This document shows, in pieces, positions 20,701 to 31,802 of a stretch of DNA of 64,000 bases. How positions within the stretch are numbered: position 1 is the stretch's first letter; the number at the start of each line of letters is the position of its first letter. The DNA lies in assembly GCF_032452875.1 (NCBI RefSeq), contig NC_083870.1:7874001-7938000 (forward strand). The letters are read 5' to 3'. The notes under the pieces are model-generated. The model made no database searches, was not told the origin of the DNA, and saw only the letters and a program-made list of their open reading frames with translations. Source of the stretch: Bos javanicus (Eukaryota; Chordata; Mammalia; Artiodactyla; Bovidae). A program made the position numbers and the translations under genes.

Positions 20701-23700
20701 TTTATCTCACTAATCTCACAAGATTTCTGGGCATGTGATTTCACCCCCACTTTATAAATCTTATTAATAAATGAACAGATTTTGAAAAGCCAATTCATTT
20801 ACCCCCAATTTTAAAAAAGAGTAAGGAGTATAGCAAGAAAGTCAGGTACATCTGAGCCCAAAGTCAGTATTCTTTTTACTTAGTTGTCCAGACATGATCT
20901 ACTTTAGTCCTCAGACCTTCCTGGGGGCTTTCTTCCATATTTTCTTTTTCCCAGATTCACTTTGCTCTTAATCCTTGAATATGTCATCTACTAACTAGCT
21001 TTTAGTACCTCCTTCGTGGCTCCTCCTTTCAGGTCTTCCTTTTTCAGTCTCCTTTACCTTAATGTCCTCTGTCCCTTGAACCTTCCCTGGCAACAGTAAA
21101 GCCCATCCTGTGTCTTTCCCTCTACCCCTGACCCTCTACTCCAAGTCTGTACTGGTAGCTATGAAACAATTCTTTCTTTGCTTGGGGGTTGAAACTTAGT
21201 GTTATAGCTTTTCCACCACATTTCCTCACCCTACCTCTTAGTTCCATGGCTGACCCAGGCTAGGTAAATCTCTCATCTCCGTGACTGCTTCTTGACCCTC
21301 TTAATGCTTCTTTCCCTCTCCTGGGCCCATGGCCATTCACATGTTCTCAGTTCTTTCCTGTCCCACTTGCTTTTGCTCCCTTTCACTTGCAAAGTCCCAG
21401 TACTCTTCTTTGAGCTGGTAACTTCTCTTAGCAAGGCCAGTCTCTACTTCCTAATCCTCATTACATCAGCAGCAGGTGCTTTCTTTCGATCCCCTCTCAG
21501 CCCTCTTCATCACCCTGCTACCCTCTTTTCAGTTCCTCCACTTTCAGTCAACTGGACACAGCCTCTTCTCTTTTTTGTAAAATAAAATGTTGTTAGGCTA
21601 CCAGGCACTTTGACTCAATAAACTACGTGACAGGTATTATTATTCTCATTTTATGGATAGGAAAACCGAGTTCAGAAATATGAAAAGCGGCTTTTCCAAG
21701 TGATACAGAGCTAGTAAATAAAAGAAGAGTGGCTTGAAACCAGAGCATCTGATTCTGAGTCTGGACTTCTCACCACAATACCACTGCTGTGTCATAATTC
21801 AGTCACCCAGTCCTGTTTCTGTATGTTCAATAAAACAATTCAACAAAACTATTGTGTAGGGGAAATGTGGGTGCTGAGAATTCAAAGATAAATAAGATAT
21901 AGTTTTAAAAATCAAACAAAAAGGCATTGTCCCTGCCTACAAGTAACTCTCAGTTCAGTGGCTGGCACAGGCATATGAAGAGATTGTTTCAGAGGAGGAA
22001 GAAAGTAAAAAGAAAGAATTTGCACAGGCAGCCATCAAAGCAGAGAGGAGGGCTCAAGGAAGATTTCCTGGTAAAGATGCCACCTAAGCTGAGTCTTTAG
22101 GGATGCCCAGAAGATTGTAAGCGAGAGACGAGCAGGGAGCAATGGCGGGGGCAGGGAGACGGGACTCATTTCAGGCAGAAGTAGCAGTATGAACAAAACT
22201 TTGGAGATAAATAAGAGTTTGGCGGGTAAACATAAGCAGGTTGGGATTTATTGCAAGGCCCAGAGGGTGAGAGAAGAGGTTGAAGAGGCTGAAACAAGGC
22301 CAAGTTATTGTGGACCTTGAATGCCATGATAAGGAGCTTTGGCTGGCAGACTTGAATTTTAGAAATTACTCTGGCTGCAGAGTCCGAATTTATTTCAAGG
22401 ACACCAGGCTGAGATATGAAGATTAGTTAGGAAGTTGTTGGACTAGCACAAGACAGAAATGATGAGGGCTTGTCCTGCTGCTGCTGCTGCTGCTGCTTCT
22501 AAGTCGCTTCAGTCGTGTCCGACTCTGTGCAACCCCACAGAAGGCAGCCCACCAGGCTCCCCTGTCCCTGGGATTCTCCTAGTAGATACAATTAGTCATG
22601 TTTCAGGAAAGAGACCGGGTCTAGGACCAACTTAGAAGGTAAACTTTGCCAAACTTGATAACTGATCATGTGTAAAAGATGAAGGAGAGGGAGGAATCTA
22701 CATTATCTCTGAATTTTTGACCCAGATTTCTGGATGGATACCATTAACTGAGATAAAACAGTGAAAAATGAAATTTGGGGACTTCCTTAATGGTCTAGTG
22801 GCTAGGATCCCGGGCTTTCACTGCCATGGCCCAGGTTAAACCCCTGGTTAAGGAACTGAGATCCCTCAAGCCACACAGTGCAGTCAAAAAACCAGAAGGA
22901 TGAAATTAGGAGCGGGAGGCACCAGGAGGATCGATGAGCTCCACTCTGGTCGTATTGTGCTGAGATATCTTGAAACACGCAGGTAGCTATGTCTTGTGCA
23001 AAGCTTGATGTTTGAATGTGAAACTCAAAAACATGATTAGGGTGTGATGCATCACTTAGAACTCTTAATTATACAGTTGTGCTGGTAAAAGTTAGACAAA
23101 TAAGTTCACTAAGGAGACTGTAAATTAAAAACTAAGGCGGCGAGGAGGCAACTGTAGAAAATGCCAGTCTTTAAGGGAAAGAGAAGAAAAGCCACCAAAG
23201 AGACCAAGAGAGATACATGAAGTACAAAGAGAAGACAGGGGAATAGAGATTGCCGAGGAAAAATATGTGATCAGCTGTACCCAGTGCAGCAGAGAAGTCC
23301 AGCAGGATAAGATTTTAAAAGTGTGAAGTGTCTGAATAGAGTTTGTTGTACTTTGGCCAAAACTGAGTCCACCGGAAGCCAAACTGCGGTCATTAAGAGT
23401 GAGTGACAAGTGGGGAAACAGAGAAAGCAAAAATGCAGACTACTCTTTCAAAAGATTTATCTGAGAAAAGGAAGAAAAGAGTTGAGATTGTAGCTAAAGA
23501 GGGCATCATAGTCAAGGGGACTTTTAGGATGAAAAAAAATACCATTCAGAAAGAGCCATTCAGTCCCGCACACGAAACTTCCATACACTAGCCATATCCC
23601 ACCTGAACTTGGCTTCTGAGTGCTGAAGTTAGTTCATGCTGCTTTCCTTTGGGTCTTTTCCCTAAAGTCCTACATATCTCCATTTCCACAAATTCCAAGA

Positions 23701-23768
23701 TTTTACTTACCCAGTAGCATCTGGGCTGCCCAGAGCAAAGCAGGAGAAAAGTAGAAGACTCCAGCCAT
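17486..23768 (-). CDS. FCRLA: FCRLA, Fc receptor-like A (complete, 5 coding exons)
   Basis: Intracellular Ig-family protein of B cells, known in the family to be retained in the endoplasmic reticulum and to bind immunoglobulin. Exons in order: 23768-23711, 20267-20115, 19798-19532, 19060-18776, 17787-17486; all introns are phase 1 GT/AG; 354 codons. Residues 1-19 are signal peptide (MAGVFYFSPALLWAAQMLL), 20-70 a shortened first domain (ASFEALQCKGP to HLTVSY), 71-159 Ig2 (LRCLAW, YHCSA), 160-254 Ig3 (LSCQTK, YWCEA), 255-354 a Pro/Ser-rich tail ending in a Leu-rich helix (QIQDMRVLLGHLVIELRDLS). There is no membrane segment. The short first domain and tail distinguish it from FCRLB. The family's first ATG reads ACG here (23787-23789), so translation should start at 23768, seven codons later. 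Confidence 0.95.
18098..18222 (-). mobile_element. Bov-tA fragment in FCRLA intron 4
   Basis: Antisense BovA: GCATGCTAAGTCTCTTCAGT to ACTGGAGTGGGTTGCCATGG. It sits between FCRLA exons 4 and 5. Confidence 0.88.
18752..18770. repeat. CA microsatellite
   Basis: About nine CA units a few bases downstream of the FCRLA exon 4 donor. Confidence 0.8.
18776..19060 (-). CDS. FCRLA: FCRLA exon 4, Ig domain 3
   Basis: 285 bases, acceptor TCCCCCAG, donor GTGAGT. Encodes ELFRAPVLRVTPSAEPQEGK onwards, with LSCQTK and YWCEAATED, ending LEIRVQ. A CA repeat (18752-18769) lies just inside the following intron. Confidence 0.95.
19532..19798 (-). CDS. FCRLA: FCRLA exon 3, Ig domain 2
   Basis: 267 bases, acceptor GCCCACAG, donor GTAAGC. 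Encodes DWLILQSPAKPIFEGDPLVL onwards, cysteines in RCLAW and YHCSA, ending ALTVH. Confidence 0.94.
20115..20267 (-). CDS. FCRLA: FCRLA exon 2, shortened D1 domain
   Basis: 153 bases, acceptor CTCCGCAG, donor GTGAGG. Encodes AASFEALQCKGP to FSEPVHLTVSY, a partial Ig-like domain typical of FCRLA. Confidence 0.93.
20640..20880 (+). repeat. MIR element
   Basis: CATTTGTTGAGGGTCTACCA and TGTGCCAGGCATTGCC match the core of an ancient MIR SINE. Located in FCRLA intron 1. Confidence 0.7.
21595..21795 (+). repeat. MIR element
   Basis: CATTTTATGGATAGGAAAAC, then ATACAGAGCTAGTAAATAAA and a C-rich end near 21780, in the order seen in MIR. Confidence 0.65.
22471..22582 (-). mobile_element. Bov-A2 fragment with CTG repeat
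   Basis: Seven CTG units at about 22476-22496 followed by TAAGTCGCTTCAGTCGTGTC. The trinucleotide run is the normal 3-prime AGC tail of Bov-A2, read in antisense. Confidence 0.85.
22781..22890 (+). mobile_element. CHR-type SINE, short
   Basis: GGGACTTCCTTAATGGTCTA head to CACACAGTGCAGTCAAAAA tail. A tRNA-derived SINE in FCRLA intron 1. Confidence 0.85.
23711..23768 (-). CDS. FCRLA: FCRLA coding exon 1 (signal peptide)
   Basis: 58 coding bases to donor GTAAGT. Upstream codons read K L S S V L before the Met, matching the human N-terminal extension (M K L G C V L M A) except that its Met is Thr (ACG). The context at the remaining ATG is CTCATGG, with only the +4 G favourable. Confidence 0.88.
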
Positions 23769-23860
23769 GAGGACAGAGCTTAGCTTCGTGGTAACTGCGT
23801 TTAGGTCTCCTGCAGCTTCTAACACACTGATTTTCTTCAACACGAAACCCCTCAAATTAG

Positions 23861-23873
23861 AAAAGAGGAAGTA
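23861..23873 (+). promoter_or_regulatory. PU.1/SPI-B-like ETS site upstream of FCRLA
   Basis: AAAAGAGGAAGTA on the plus strand, about 95 bases upstream of the FCRLA start codon, matches the purine-rich PU.1 consensus. The gene is B-lineage restricted, so an ETS input is plausible. A match by eye only. Confidence 0.45.
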
Positions 23874-24301
23874 AGTCTAACTGTCTGATTGCCTGCATCT
23901 GGGGCCCATTTTCAACTTTGCAATTGACTTTCATCCTTCAGATTGACCAGGTTGGCTCCAGCACCATCAGCACCCTTAGGGGTGTGGATGACATGATCAC
24001 CCTCCCAGTTGTTCGTGAATTCCCCCGCAGAGCTCAGAGACCTTTCAGAGCATGTTGGAAAGCATGTTTCAAAGTCTGCTCTCCCACCAGCCTTCACAAA
24101 CTCTAGGCAAAATCAGTGCAACAATCGTTTATGTCACCAATGAAATAACAGGATAGGAGGCAGGAAATTGCTTGAAGGCTACACAGAAAGTCACAGGAAG
24201 ACCATCGGTGAGAATTCAAGTGTCCTATCTTGTCCTGTTCCAAGTCTTACATGCTTCTAGTAACCAAACTGGAGCAGGACTGAAGGGAGAAGAAGATTGG
24301 T

Positions 24302-24632
24302 GGTGGTTGTTCAGTCCCTCAGTCGTGTCTGACTCTTTGTGGCCCCACAGACTGCAGCATGCCAGGCTTCCCTGTCCTTCACTATCTTCTGGAATTTGCT
24401 CAAACTCATGTCCTTTGAGTCCATGATGCCATTTAACCATCTCATCCTCTTCTGCCCCCTTCTCCTCCTGCCCTCTATCTTTCCCAGCAACAGGGTCTCT
24501 TCCAATGAGTTGGCTCTTCACATCAGGTGGCCAAGGTATTGGAGCATCAGCATCAGTCCTGCCAGTGAATATTCAGGGCTGATTTCCTATAGGATGGACT
24601 GGTTTGACTTCCTTTCTGTCCAATTGGTAATG
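24302..24632 (-). mobile_element. BovB LINE fragment
   Basis: Antisense BovB 3-prime region: TGGTTGTTCAGTCCCTCAGT through to the decayed ORF2 C-terminus. Upstream of FCRLA. Confidence 0.88.
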
Positions 24633-24664
24633 GCACCAAATTACATATGAGATTAGCCCCCTGG

Positions 24665-24770
24665 TTGTATTCTTTCCTGGAGAATCCCAGGGATGAGGGA
24701 GCCTGATGGGCTGCCATCTATGGGGTCGCACAGAGTCAGACATGACTGAAGCGACTTAGCAGCAGCAGCA
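24665..24770 (+). mobile_element. Bov-A2 fragment
   Basis: GTATTCTTTCCTGGAGAATC to GAAGCGACTTAGCAGCAGCA, the second monomer and AGC tail of a Bov-A2. Confidence 0.85.
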
Positions 24771-26350
24771 GCCACATGCTTCTAACATCCAAAGCCCAGA
24801 CAAATTTGTATACAAATTTTTCTAGACTCAGGCCTCAGCTCTCTTTTTCTACAGTACAACTAAGGCTATTCAGTCTCATTGGAAATCTGAGTAAAAGGCA
24901 AAGAGGGACTCCTGGGAAAGAGCAGAGGAAAAAAGAAAGTCAATTTCCAGGGGCCCTATCTGTAAGGTTAGGGCTCAGGCTCATGGCCAATGCTCAAGCC
25001 ACTGATCCTGAAGAAATTAGAGACAGAAGGCATCTGATAGCCTGAGAAACCTGAGAAGAGTCAGGAACAAGGGCAGTATGAAGGCCACAGCATCTCTCTT
25101 CAGCTCCAGGAGTCCTTATGGGAACCACATGCCTACCTCTGAACATGTGCTGTTGGACTGAGATCTCCTCAGTGGAAGGGCCCAGGCCTCTTTTCCCAGG
25201 GACCACACTACTCTCCCCTTCCCATCATGACACCCACCAGGCCCTCAGTTGGTGACTCAGAGATGAAACGAGCCATCAGAAATGGGGGAAGGCAGTCCTG
25301 CTTGAAGGCAGAAGGAGAGTCAGCATGACCCTTCAACTGTGCAAAAACCACACGTCAGAACAGATATATTAGCAACAGAGGCCTGACAGAGCGGGTACTT
25401 CTCAAGCTAAAATAAGCATTTAAAATAAATTTTCCATTATCTGAGAGACAAATTTTTTTTTGCAGGTGGCCCCAGGGAATGCAGTGGGAGTGAGGGGTGA
25501 ATATGGGTGTGGGGAGAAGCAGTGAGGCAGTAAGCCTCGCAGGTGATGTGACGCGAAAGAACCCACAGGCTCAGAAGAGGAAGAGAAGTCTAGACCAGCC
25601 CTGATAAAAATTAAGAAAATGAAATGTGTTTAGATGAACTTCCAGACTTAACACTCTGTAAAATACAGACTTTTGGAGCTAGGTCTGTAAGGAGCTTCCA
25701 CATTAACCCCACAAATCTTTCCATTCTCATGCCCCCAACTTCTCCTTAACTGCCCTTACCACAAAGTTGTACCTAGATGGAGACCCTCATCTATACACAC
25801 CATTTCCATCAGCTCCCACAGGACCCCACTCTCAGTATGGAAAGTAAGAAGGCCCCTGCGGACGTGGGATGAAGCGATCACATTCTTTACTCTGAAATTT
25901 CTACTAAGCCTCTGGAAAATTTCACTCACATGAAGTCTAATCCATGAAATACTTAGAACAGGTGTGAATCACTGGGAAAAGAGGAACACTGGGCCTGTTA
26001 TGTGCTTATGGAGGCTGATCTCAGTTTACTGAGTTAGTCCCACCATGAAGATCACCCCAGAATTTTCACAGGTCAGTGGGGCAAGTCTCCGTCCTCATTC
26101 CATCCCAATACTAATGAGACCTTTGATGTAATTTTCAACTGCTCCTGGCTTGTCACAAGCAGGATGTTTATTTTTTCTTTTTTTTTAATTGAGTAGATTA
26201 AAAAAATTAGAAAAGATAAATGACGGTATAAAGAATAATGATGCAATGAAGACTTTTGTACCTGGTTAAGTGGAGGAAATAGAATATTACCACTATCCTT
26301 GAAGCACTGTGTGGGTTCCTTCCGATTTCATTATCTTCTTTCCTGGTGAC
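24771..26350. other. Intergenic, nothing recognised
   Basis: About 1.6 kb with no exon-like or repeat-family signal that I can support. T- and A-rich short tracts occur near 25450 and 26165. Confidence 0.4.
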
Positions 26351-27386
26351 AATCAACCACAATCCTGATCTTGTATTTATCACTTCCTTTATTTTATTTT
26401 TTGTTTTTAAAATTTTATTATTTATACAATGTTGTGTTCAGTCTCTGGTGCACAGCAAAGTGTCACCCCTTTATTTTATAGTTGTAATCATTTCGCACTT
26501 GGAACTTTTATTAAATTGATTAATATTGTATGCATTGTTTTGAGATTTACTTTCTTCTCTTCTTTTTTTTGTGTGAATTCTTTATTAGCCTTGTGCTGGG
26601 CTTGGACAAAAAGTTCTTAATACCTTTTCTAGAACCCTTCAGGTCAGGTGTATGTGTGTGTGTTTCGTGTTTAAAAACTCTTTTGCACAGTGGTTTTAGG
26701 CTCGCAGCAAAGGGTAAGGTGCAGGGAGCCCGCGTACCCCTCCCGCCCCCGCGCACGCGCGGCCTCGCTCACTGCTGCCGTCCCCTGCTGGTCCGTTTGT
26801 TAAAACTGACAAGCCTGATGCACCATAATCACCCCAAATCCCAGGTTTGTCTTAGACTGCATTCTTGGTGCTGTACATTCTACAGCTTTAGACAAATGTA
26901 TCCATCAATATAGTAACATACAGATATTTTCGCTGCCCTACAAATCCTCGCTGCTCTGCCTATTCATCAGTCCACTTCTGCAACACCTGATGACCGCTAA
27001 TATTTTTACTGTTTCCATCGTTTGACCTCTTCCGGAATGTCATGTAGTTGAAATCATGCACTGCGTGGCTCTTCCAGACTGGCTTCTTTCACTTAGCAGT
27101 GTCTTTTAAGATTCCTCCATGCCTTTTCATGACTCGATAGTAGATTTCTTTTTAGCCCTAAATAGGATTCCATTGTCTAGATATACCAGTTTATTTACCA
27201 TTCACCTACTGAAGGATACCTTAGTGTTTCCAAGGATTGGCAGTTATCAATAAAGCTGCTATAAACATCCATGTACTAATGATATGGAACATCTTTTCGT
27301 GTATTTACTAACTGTATATGTTCTTTAATGAAGTTTTGTGTTTTTTTTTTTTTTTGTAGAAGTCAAAGTGTAAATTAGGTAACAGG
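26351..27386 (+). repeat. Duplicated block, copy A (1036 bp)
   Basis: From AATCAACCACAATCCTGATC to AATTAGGTAACAGG it is repeated at 38654-39684 in the same orientation. I noted only two base differences (near 26466 and 26668) plus a T-run of 15 versus 10. The content resembles antisense old L1 (CAATAAAGCTGCTATAAACA at 27249), with a CpG-rich patch near 26730-26765. It is not a gene; the ORFs inside are shared junk frames. Confidence 0.93.
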
Positions 27387-28814
27387 GACAAATCTAAACC
27401 AGGCTCCAGAGCCAAGAGTGTGACTTCCACTGCCCACCTGTTTGGGTTTCTGAGTTTATGATTTACATTTAATGTGCTTGCTGCCTTGCCAATCTGACTG
27501 GTTTTCTTCTGCTTTCAGTCGCATTTAGTTAAAATGAGGTGCAGGCAGGCAGTCTTATGTTCTGGGGTTGCTGGAGGAACAGAGGGAGCAACTCCTGCCC
27601 AGCAGAGTGTTCCCTGGGCTGCTGGCAGGCAGACTCTCCAACCCAGCTCCGTCCTGGAGGGGAAAACAGCACAGCCAACATCTCTGTGGAGCAACAGGGC
27701 CCTGAACAAGCTGGTGGTGTCACCTTTTAAATGTGGCACAGGCCAAGGACCCTCTTTGCCCCAGGCAGTCAGAGGCTGGGCAGGCCCTTGGGGTCAGAGG
27801 TCTCGGACTGACCCGAGGCTGAGGCAAGAACGCAGTAGCCTCCATCCTGATAGCACTTCTGTTGCCCTTTTCTCCGTCCTCTGCCCCCACCGCTCAGAAC
27901 GGAAGCAAAGACCCTTGTGTCGCACATGAAGAAATACTTTTTGAGAATCCAGGCGCTGAATATGATGTCAGAGTCTGTGATAACAGTATACCTCATCCCC
28001 CTGGGGCCCTAATGATTATTCAAATGTTTATTAATTCAAATGTTTTGCTCCTATTTTAAAGTTAGGTTGTTTATTTTCTTATTATTGAGTGGTAAAACTT
28101 TCGGCTTTTAAAAATTCTAGATATATGTCCCTTACAGGGTGATATGTTTTAGAAATGCTATCTCCCAATCTGACTCGTCATTTTATTTTCTTATCATTGT
28201 CTCTTTTTGAGGGGTATCGTCCAAATGAATTTGCATGTACGTATTTGTCGGGTTTTTGTCTGTCTGTGTGTGAGGTCTGGTGCTTCTTTTCTTTTCTTAT
28301 TTTTATTACTGAAGTATAATCGACCTAGAGACTGTGGTAGCTCCAGGTGCGCCACAGTGGTTCAGTATTTCTACACACCACAAAATGATCACCACTCATT
28401 GCCTTTTTTTTTCTCATTGTCTTTTGAAAAGCAAACACTTAAAATTTTTATGAAGTCCAATTTACCAGTTTATTCTAAGTTTTTTTTCTTTTGTATATTG
28501 CTTTTTAATCCCACTTAATAAATCTCTGCCAAATCTAAGGTCATTAAGATTTTTTGTTGTTTTCTTCTCGAAGCTTTATAGGCTTAGATCTTACATTTAG
28601 ATATAAGATCCATTTTTAAATGTTTTTTAAAATTTTATTGGATTATAGTTGATTTACAATGTGGTGTTGGTTTCAGGTGTATAGCAAAATGACTCAGTTG
28701 TACATATGCATATATCTGTTCTTTTTCACATTCTTTTCTCACACAGGTTATCACAGAATATTGAGTTTCCTGTGCTATACAGTAGGTCTTTGTTGGTTAT
28801 CTCTCTTATATATG

Positions 28815-29038
28815 CATTCTCGCTAAGTCACTTCAGTCACGTGTAACTTTGCGACCCTGTGGACCATAGCCCACCAGTCTCCTCTGTCCATGGGATTCTC
28901 CAGGCAAGAATACTGGAGTGGGTTGTCATACCCTCCTCCAGGGGATCTTCCCCACCCAGGGATCAAACCCACATCTCCTGTGTCTCCTGCATTGGCAGGA
29001 GGGTTCTTTACCACTAGCACCTCCTGGGAAGCCCAGCT
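28815..29038 (-). mobile_element. Bov-tA SINE in L1
   Basis: CTCGCTAAGTCACTTCAGTC to CACCTCCTGGGAAGCCCAG. CTTATATAT precedes it (28805) and follows it (29037), consistent with a target duplication. Confidence 0.88.
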
Positions 29039-30039
29039 TATATATAGTAGTTTGTGTATGTTAATCCCATGCTCCTGATTTATTCCTCCCTACCCCTACA
29101 TTCTCTTTTGGTAACCATAAGTTTGCTTTTAGGATCCATTTTAAGTACATTTTATATATAGTGTGAGTTAAGGACAAAGGTTTAATTTTCACATTGGTTA
29201 TCAATTGTTCCAGCACCATTTGTTGAAAAGATTATACTTTCCTCATTGAATTGCTTTGGCATCTTTATCAAAAATAAATCAGCCATATGTTTATGATGAT
29301 ATGTCTGCACTCTCTTTAACTTTGTTCTCTGTTTTCAAAATTTCAAAAGCTCTTCCACATAGATTTTGCATTTCCATGCAAATATTGCTACACTTCCGTA
29401 TAAATTTAGAAACAGCATGTCAACGTTTTTTCAAAAAAGCCTGCTGGGACTTTGATTCCATAGATCAGTTTGGAGAGAATTGACATCTTAACAATTCCAC
29501 GTCTTTGATCTATGAACACATGCGCTCTCTGTTTAAGTCTTCTTGAATTTCCCTTAGCAGTTTTCAGTATATGTGTCTTGCACATCTTTTGTCAAATGTA
29601 TCCCTAAATATGTCATATTCTTCATGCTATTGTAAGTGACACTTTAAAAAAATAAAGTTCTGATGGTTCAGTTAGTATATAGAAATACGGACAGTTTTGT
29701 ACATTGAATTTGTAAACTTGTTAAAGTCACTCATTAGCTATAGGAGTTTTGAAATATAGATTCCCTGGGATTTTTTTTATACAAACCATCCAGTCATTTT
29801 CAAATACAAAAAATTTTATTTCTTCATTTTCATCTGTACATTTAAATTGTTTCCTTTATCGCCTTATTTCACTAGCTAGGACTTCCAGCACTATGCTAAA
29901 AGAGCGGTACGAGCAGACTCTTCAGCTTGCTTCTGGCCTTGGGGAGAAAGCATGCAGGCTTTCTCTATTAATGCTGTTGAATGTGGGTTCTTTACATTGC
30001 CCTTTATCAGGGTGAGAGAGTTTTCTTCTGCTCCTTCTT

Positions 30040-30242
30040 GTCCGTGCTTCGCCATTCAGTCGTGAAGGACTGTAGCCTTCCAGGCTCCTCTGTCCATGGG
30101 AATATCCCAGCAAGAATACTGGAGTGGGTTACCATTTCCTCCTCCAGGGGATCCTCCCTCACCCAGGGATCAAACCCACATTTCCCGCAGCTACTGCATT
30201 GACAGGCAAATTCTTTACCATTGAGCCACCTGGGAAGCCCAC
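30040..30242 (-). mobile_element. Bov-tA SINE in L1
   Basis: TGCTTCGCCATTCAGTCGTG through GCAAGAATACTGGAGTGGGT to TTGAGCCACCTGGGAAGCCC. Confidence 0.87.
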
Positions 30243-30559
30243 CTGTTCCCACTTACTATTTTTTAAAAATAATTAATGGGTGTTGATTCTGTCAAGTGGT
30301 TTTTCTGCCTCTACTGAGATAATCATATTTTTGGCTCTATTAATACAGTGAATTACATTAACTGGTTTTCAAATATAAATTCAATCTTGCATTAGTCGAG
30401 ATGTCTGTCTATAGCTACACTGTGGCTATTGAGTGCTCGTGTGACTTTGCAAACCTATAGAACACATAGTAAGGCCATCTATCTTATTCCTAAGACTTGA
30501 AAATGTATTGCAGTACACAAGTTATTCCTCACTTCTTGACTGGCTTGTTTTTATATTTC

Positions 30560-30640
30560 TTCAAAGAGAGAGAAGGAACAAAGGAAGGGGGGCGAGATGA
30601 GAAAGACAGGGAGGGAGGAAGGAAAAAAAGAGAGACTACA
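30560..30640 (+). repeat. Purine-rich low-complexity tract
   Basis: About 80 bases almost only A and G (AGGGAGGGAGGAAGGAAAAA and similar). No gene association is visible. Confidence 0.75.
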
Positions 30641-31510
30641 CTCAGGTCCAGTTTCATATTGCTCAAGTAGAAGCTAGAAGTCTCCAGGCGTGCCAGATAT
30701 GAACTGACACGTCTGTCTTTGGATGCCTGTTACACCTACAGCTCGGGTTTTAGAGCACAGATTCAGAGAGCATTTACAAAGATGCTCTGAGCTCTCCAAT
30801 GCACGAGACCAATGACCCTATTGTTTCTCTTCCAGGGGACAGTTCCCCATTTCCAAACAAAGCCAATTCCTTACCTCTGGGAGACTAGAAGTATGAGGAA
30901 ACACACTCTGCTGCCAGGTGGACCTCATTTTCATAGAGAAAACTCACATATTCTGGGAAGATAGCGCTCAGAGCTATTCCTTTAACTTGATTGCTGGCAG
31001 CAAATGAAAGAATTAATATTTCATAGAGGACAGTGCCCTGGGCCCTTTCTTGAGAGATTGAATCTGCCTGAAGTTCTTGGACCACAGAGGATTAAACAAT
31101 ATATTTGTGTATATTTTTTCTTACTCTCTTTGTGTTGGCTTTGCAGCTTAGTTCAGCAAAACAGTTATTCTGAGCTGCAAGAAGTACAACAGAGACAAGC
31201 AGGCTCTTGCTCAGGCCCAGAATGATGGTCTATCTCCCTTTCCTTTGTTGCTGTGTTTGGGTCTGTCAGCACAGAGAACAGCCTTCAGCTTTCAGCCCCA
31301 CATGGGTTTTTTAATGTCATTTATTAATCAATTGAAATAAATCTCTCAGTGTCTTTGTTGAAGGAGACTATCTAGCAGACCACAGGCTTCTTTCCCCCAA
31401 ACACACGCCTGAGAAAGCGAAAGTGGCAGGAACCGCTTCTTATTTGACAGAGCAGTTTTACAGGTATTTACTCTGTACAGGAATACAGAGGTGTCAATTA
31501 CATTATTGCT
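30641..31510. other. Intergenic, nothing recognised
   Basis: Mixed-composition sequence without a supported exon or repeat family. Confidence 0.4.
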
Positions 31511-31526
31511 CAAGTAACACATTATG

Positions 31527-31802
31527 CGGAGAAGGCAATGGCACCCCACTCCAGTACTCTTGCCTGGAAAATCCCATGGATGGAGGAGCCTGGTAGGCTA
31601 TAGTCCATGGGGTCGCTAAGAGTTGGACACGACTGAGCGACTTCATTTTTACTTTTCACTTTCTTGCATTGGAGAAGGAAATGGCAACCCACTCCAGTGT
31701 TCTTGCCTGGAGAATCCCAGGGACGGGGATGTCTGGTGGGCTGCCGTCTATGGGGTCGCACAGAGTCGGACACGACTGAAGCGACTTAGCAGCAGCAGCA
31801 GC
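31527..31802 (+). mobile_element. Bov-A2 SINE with perfect target duplication
   Basis: Full dimer from GGAGAAGGCAATGGCACCCC to GACTTAGCAGCAGCAGCAGC. AACACATTATG flanks it on both sides (31516-31526 and 31803-31813), so the insertion is recent. Confidence 0.95.

Larger units (their letters stand above)
21960..23580. repeat. Ancient interspersed repeat, family not assigned
   Basis: GGACCTTGAATGCCATGATA at 22313, AATTACTCTGGCTGCAGAGT at 22364, ATGATGAGGGCTTGTCC near 22459 and GCAGCAGAGAAGTCCAGCAG at 23287 appear in the order of a long old mammalian repeat I recognise but cannot name. It is interrupted by the Bov-A2 fragment and CHR SINE listed separately. Confidence 0.4.
27970..30420 (-). mobile_element. 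L1 LINE remnant interrupted by two Bov-tA SINEs
   Basis: Antisense L1 landmarks: GATTATAGTTGATTTACAAT at 28641, TGTGCTATACAGTAGGTCTT at 28771, CAGCACCATTTGTTGAAAAG at 29212 and CCATAGATCAGTTTGGAGAG at 29458. Bov-tA copies at 28815-29038 and 30040-30242 interrupt it. No ORF survives. Confidence 0.75.

Noticed and set aside
26530..26913. 127-codon ORF present identically at 38833-39216 as a duplicated gene
   Set aside because: It is open only because the two 1 kb blocks are nearly identical; composition is L1-like and no protein family is recognisable.
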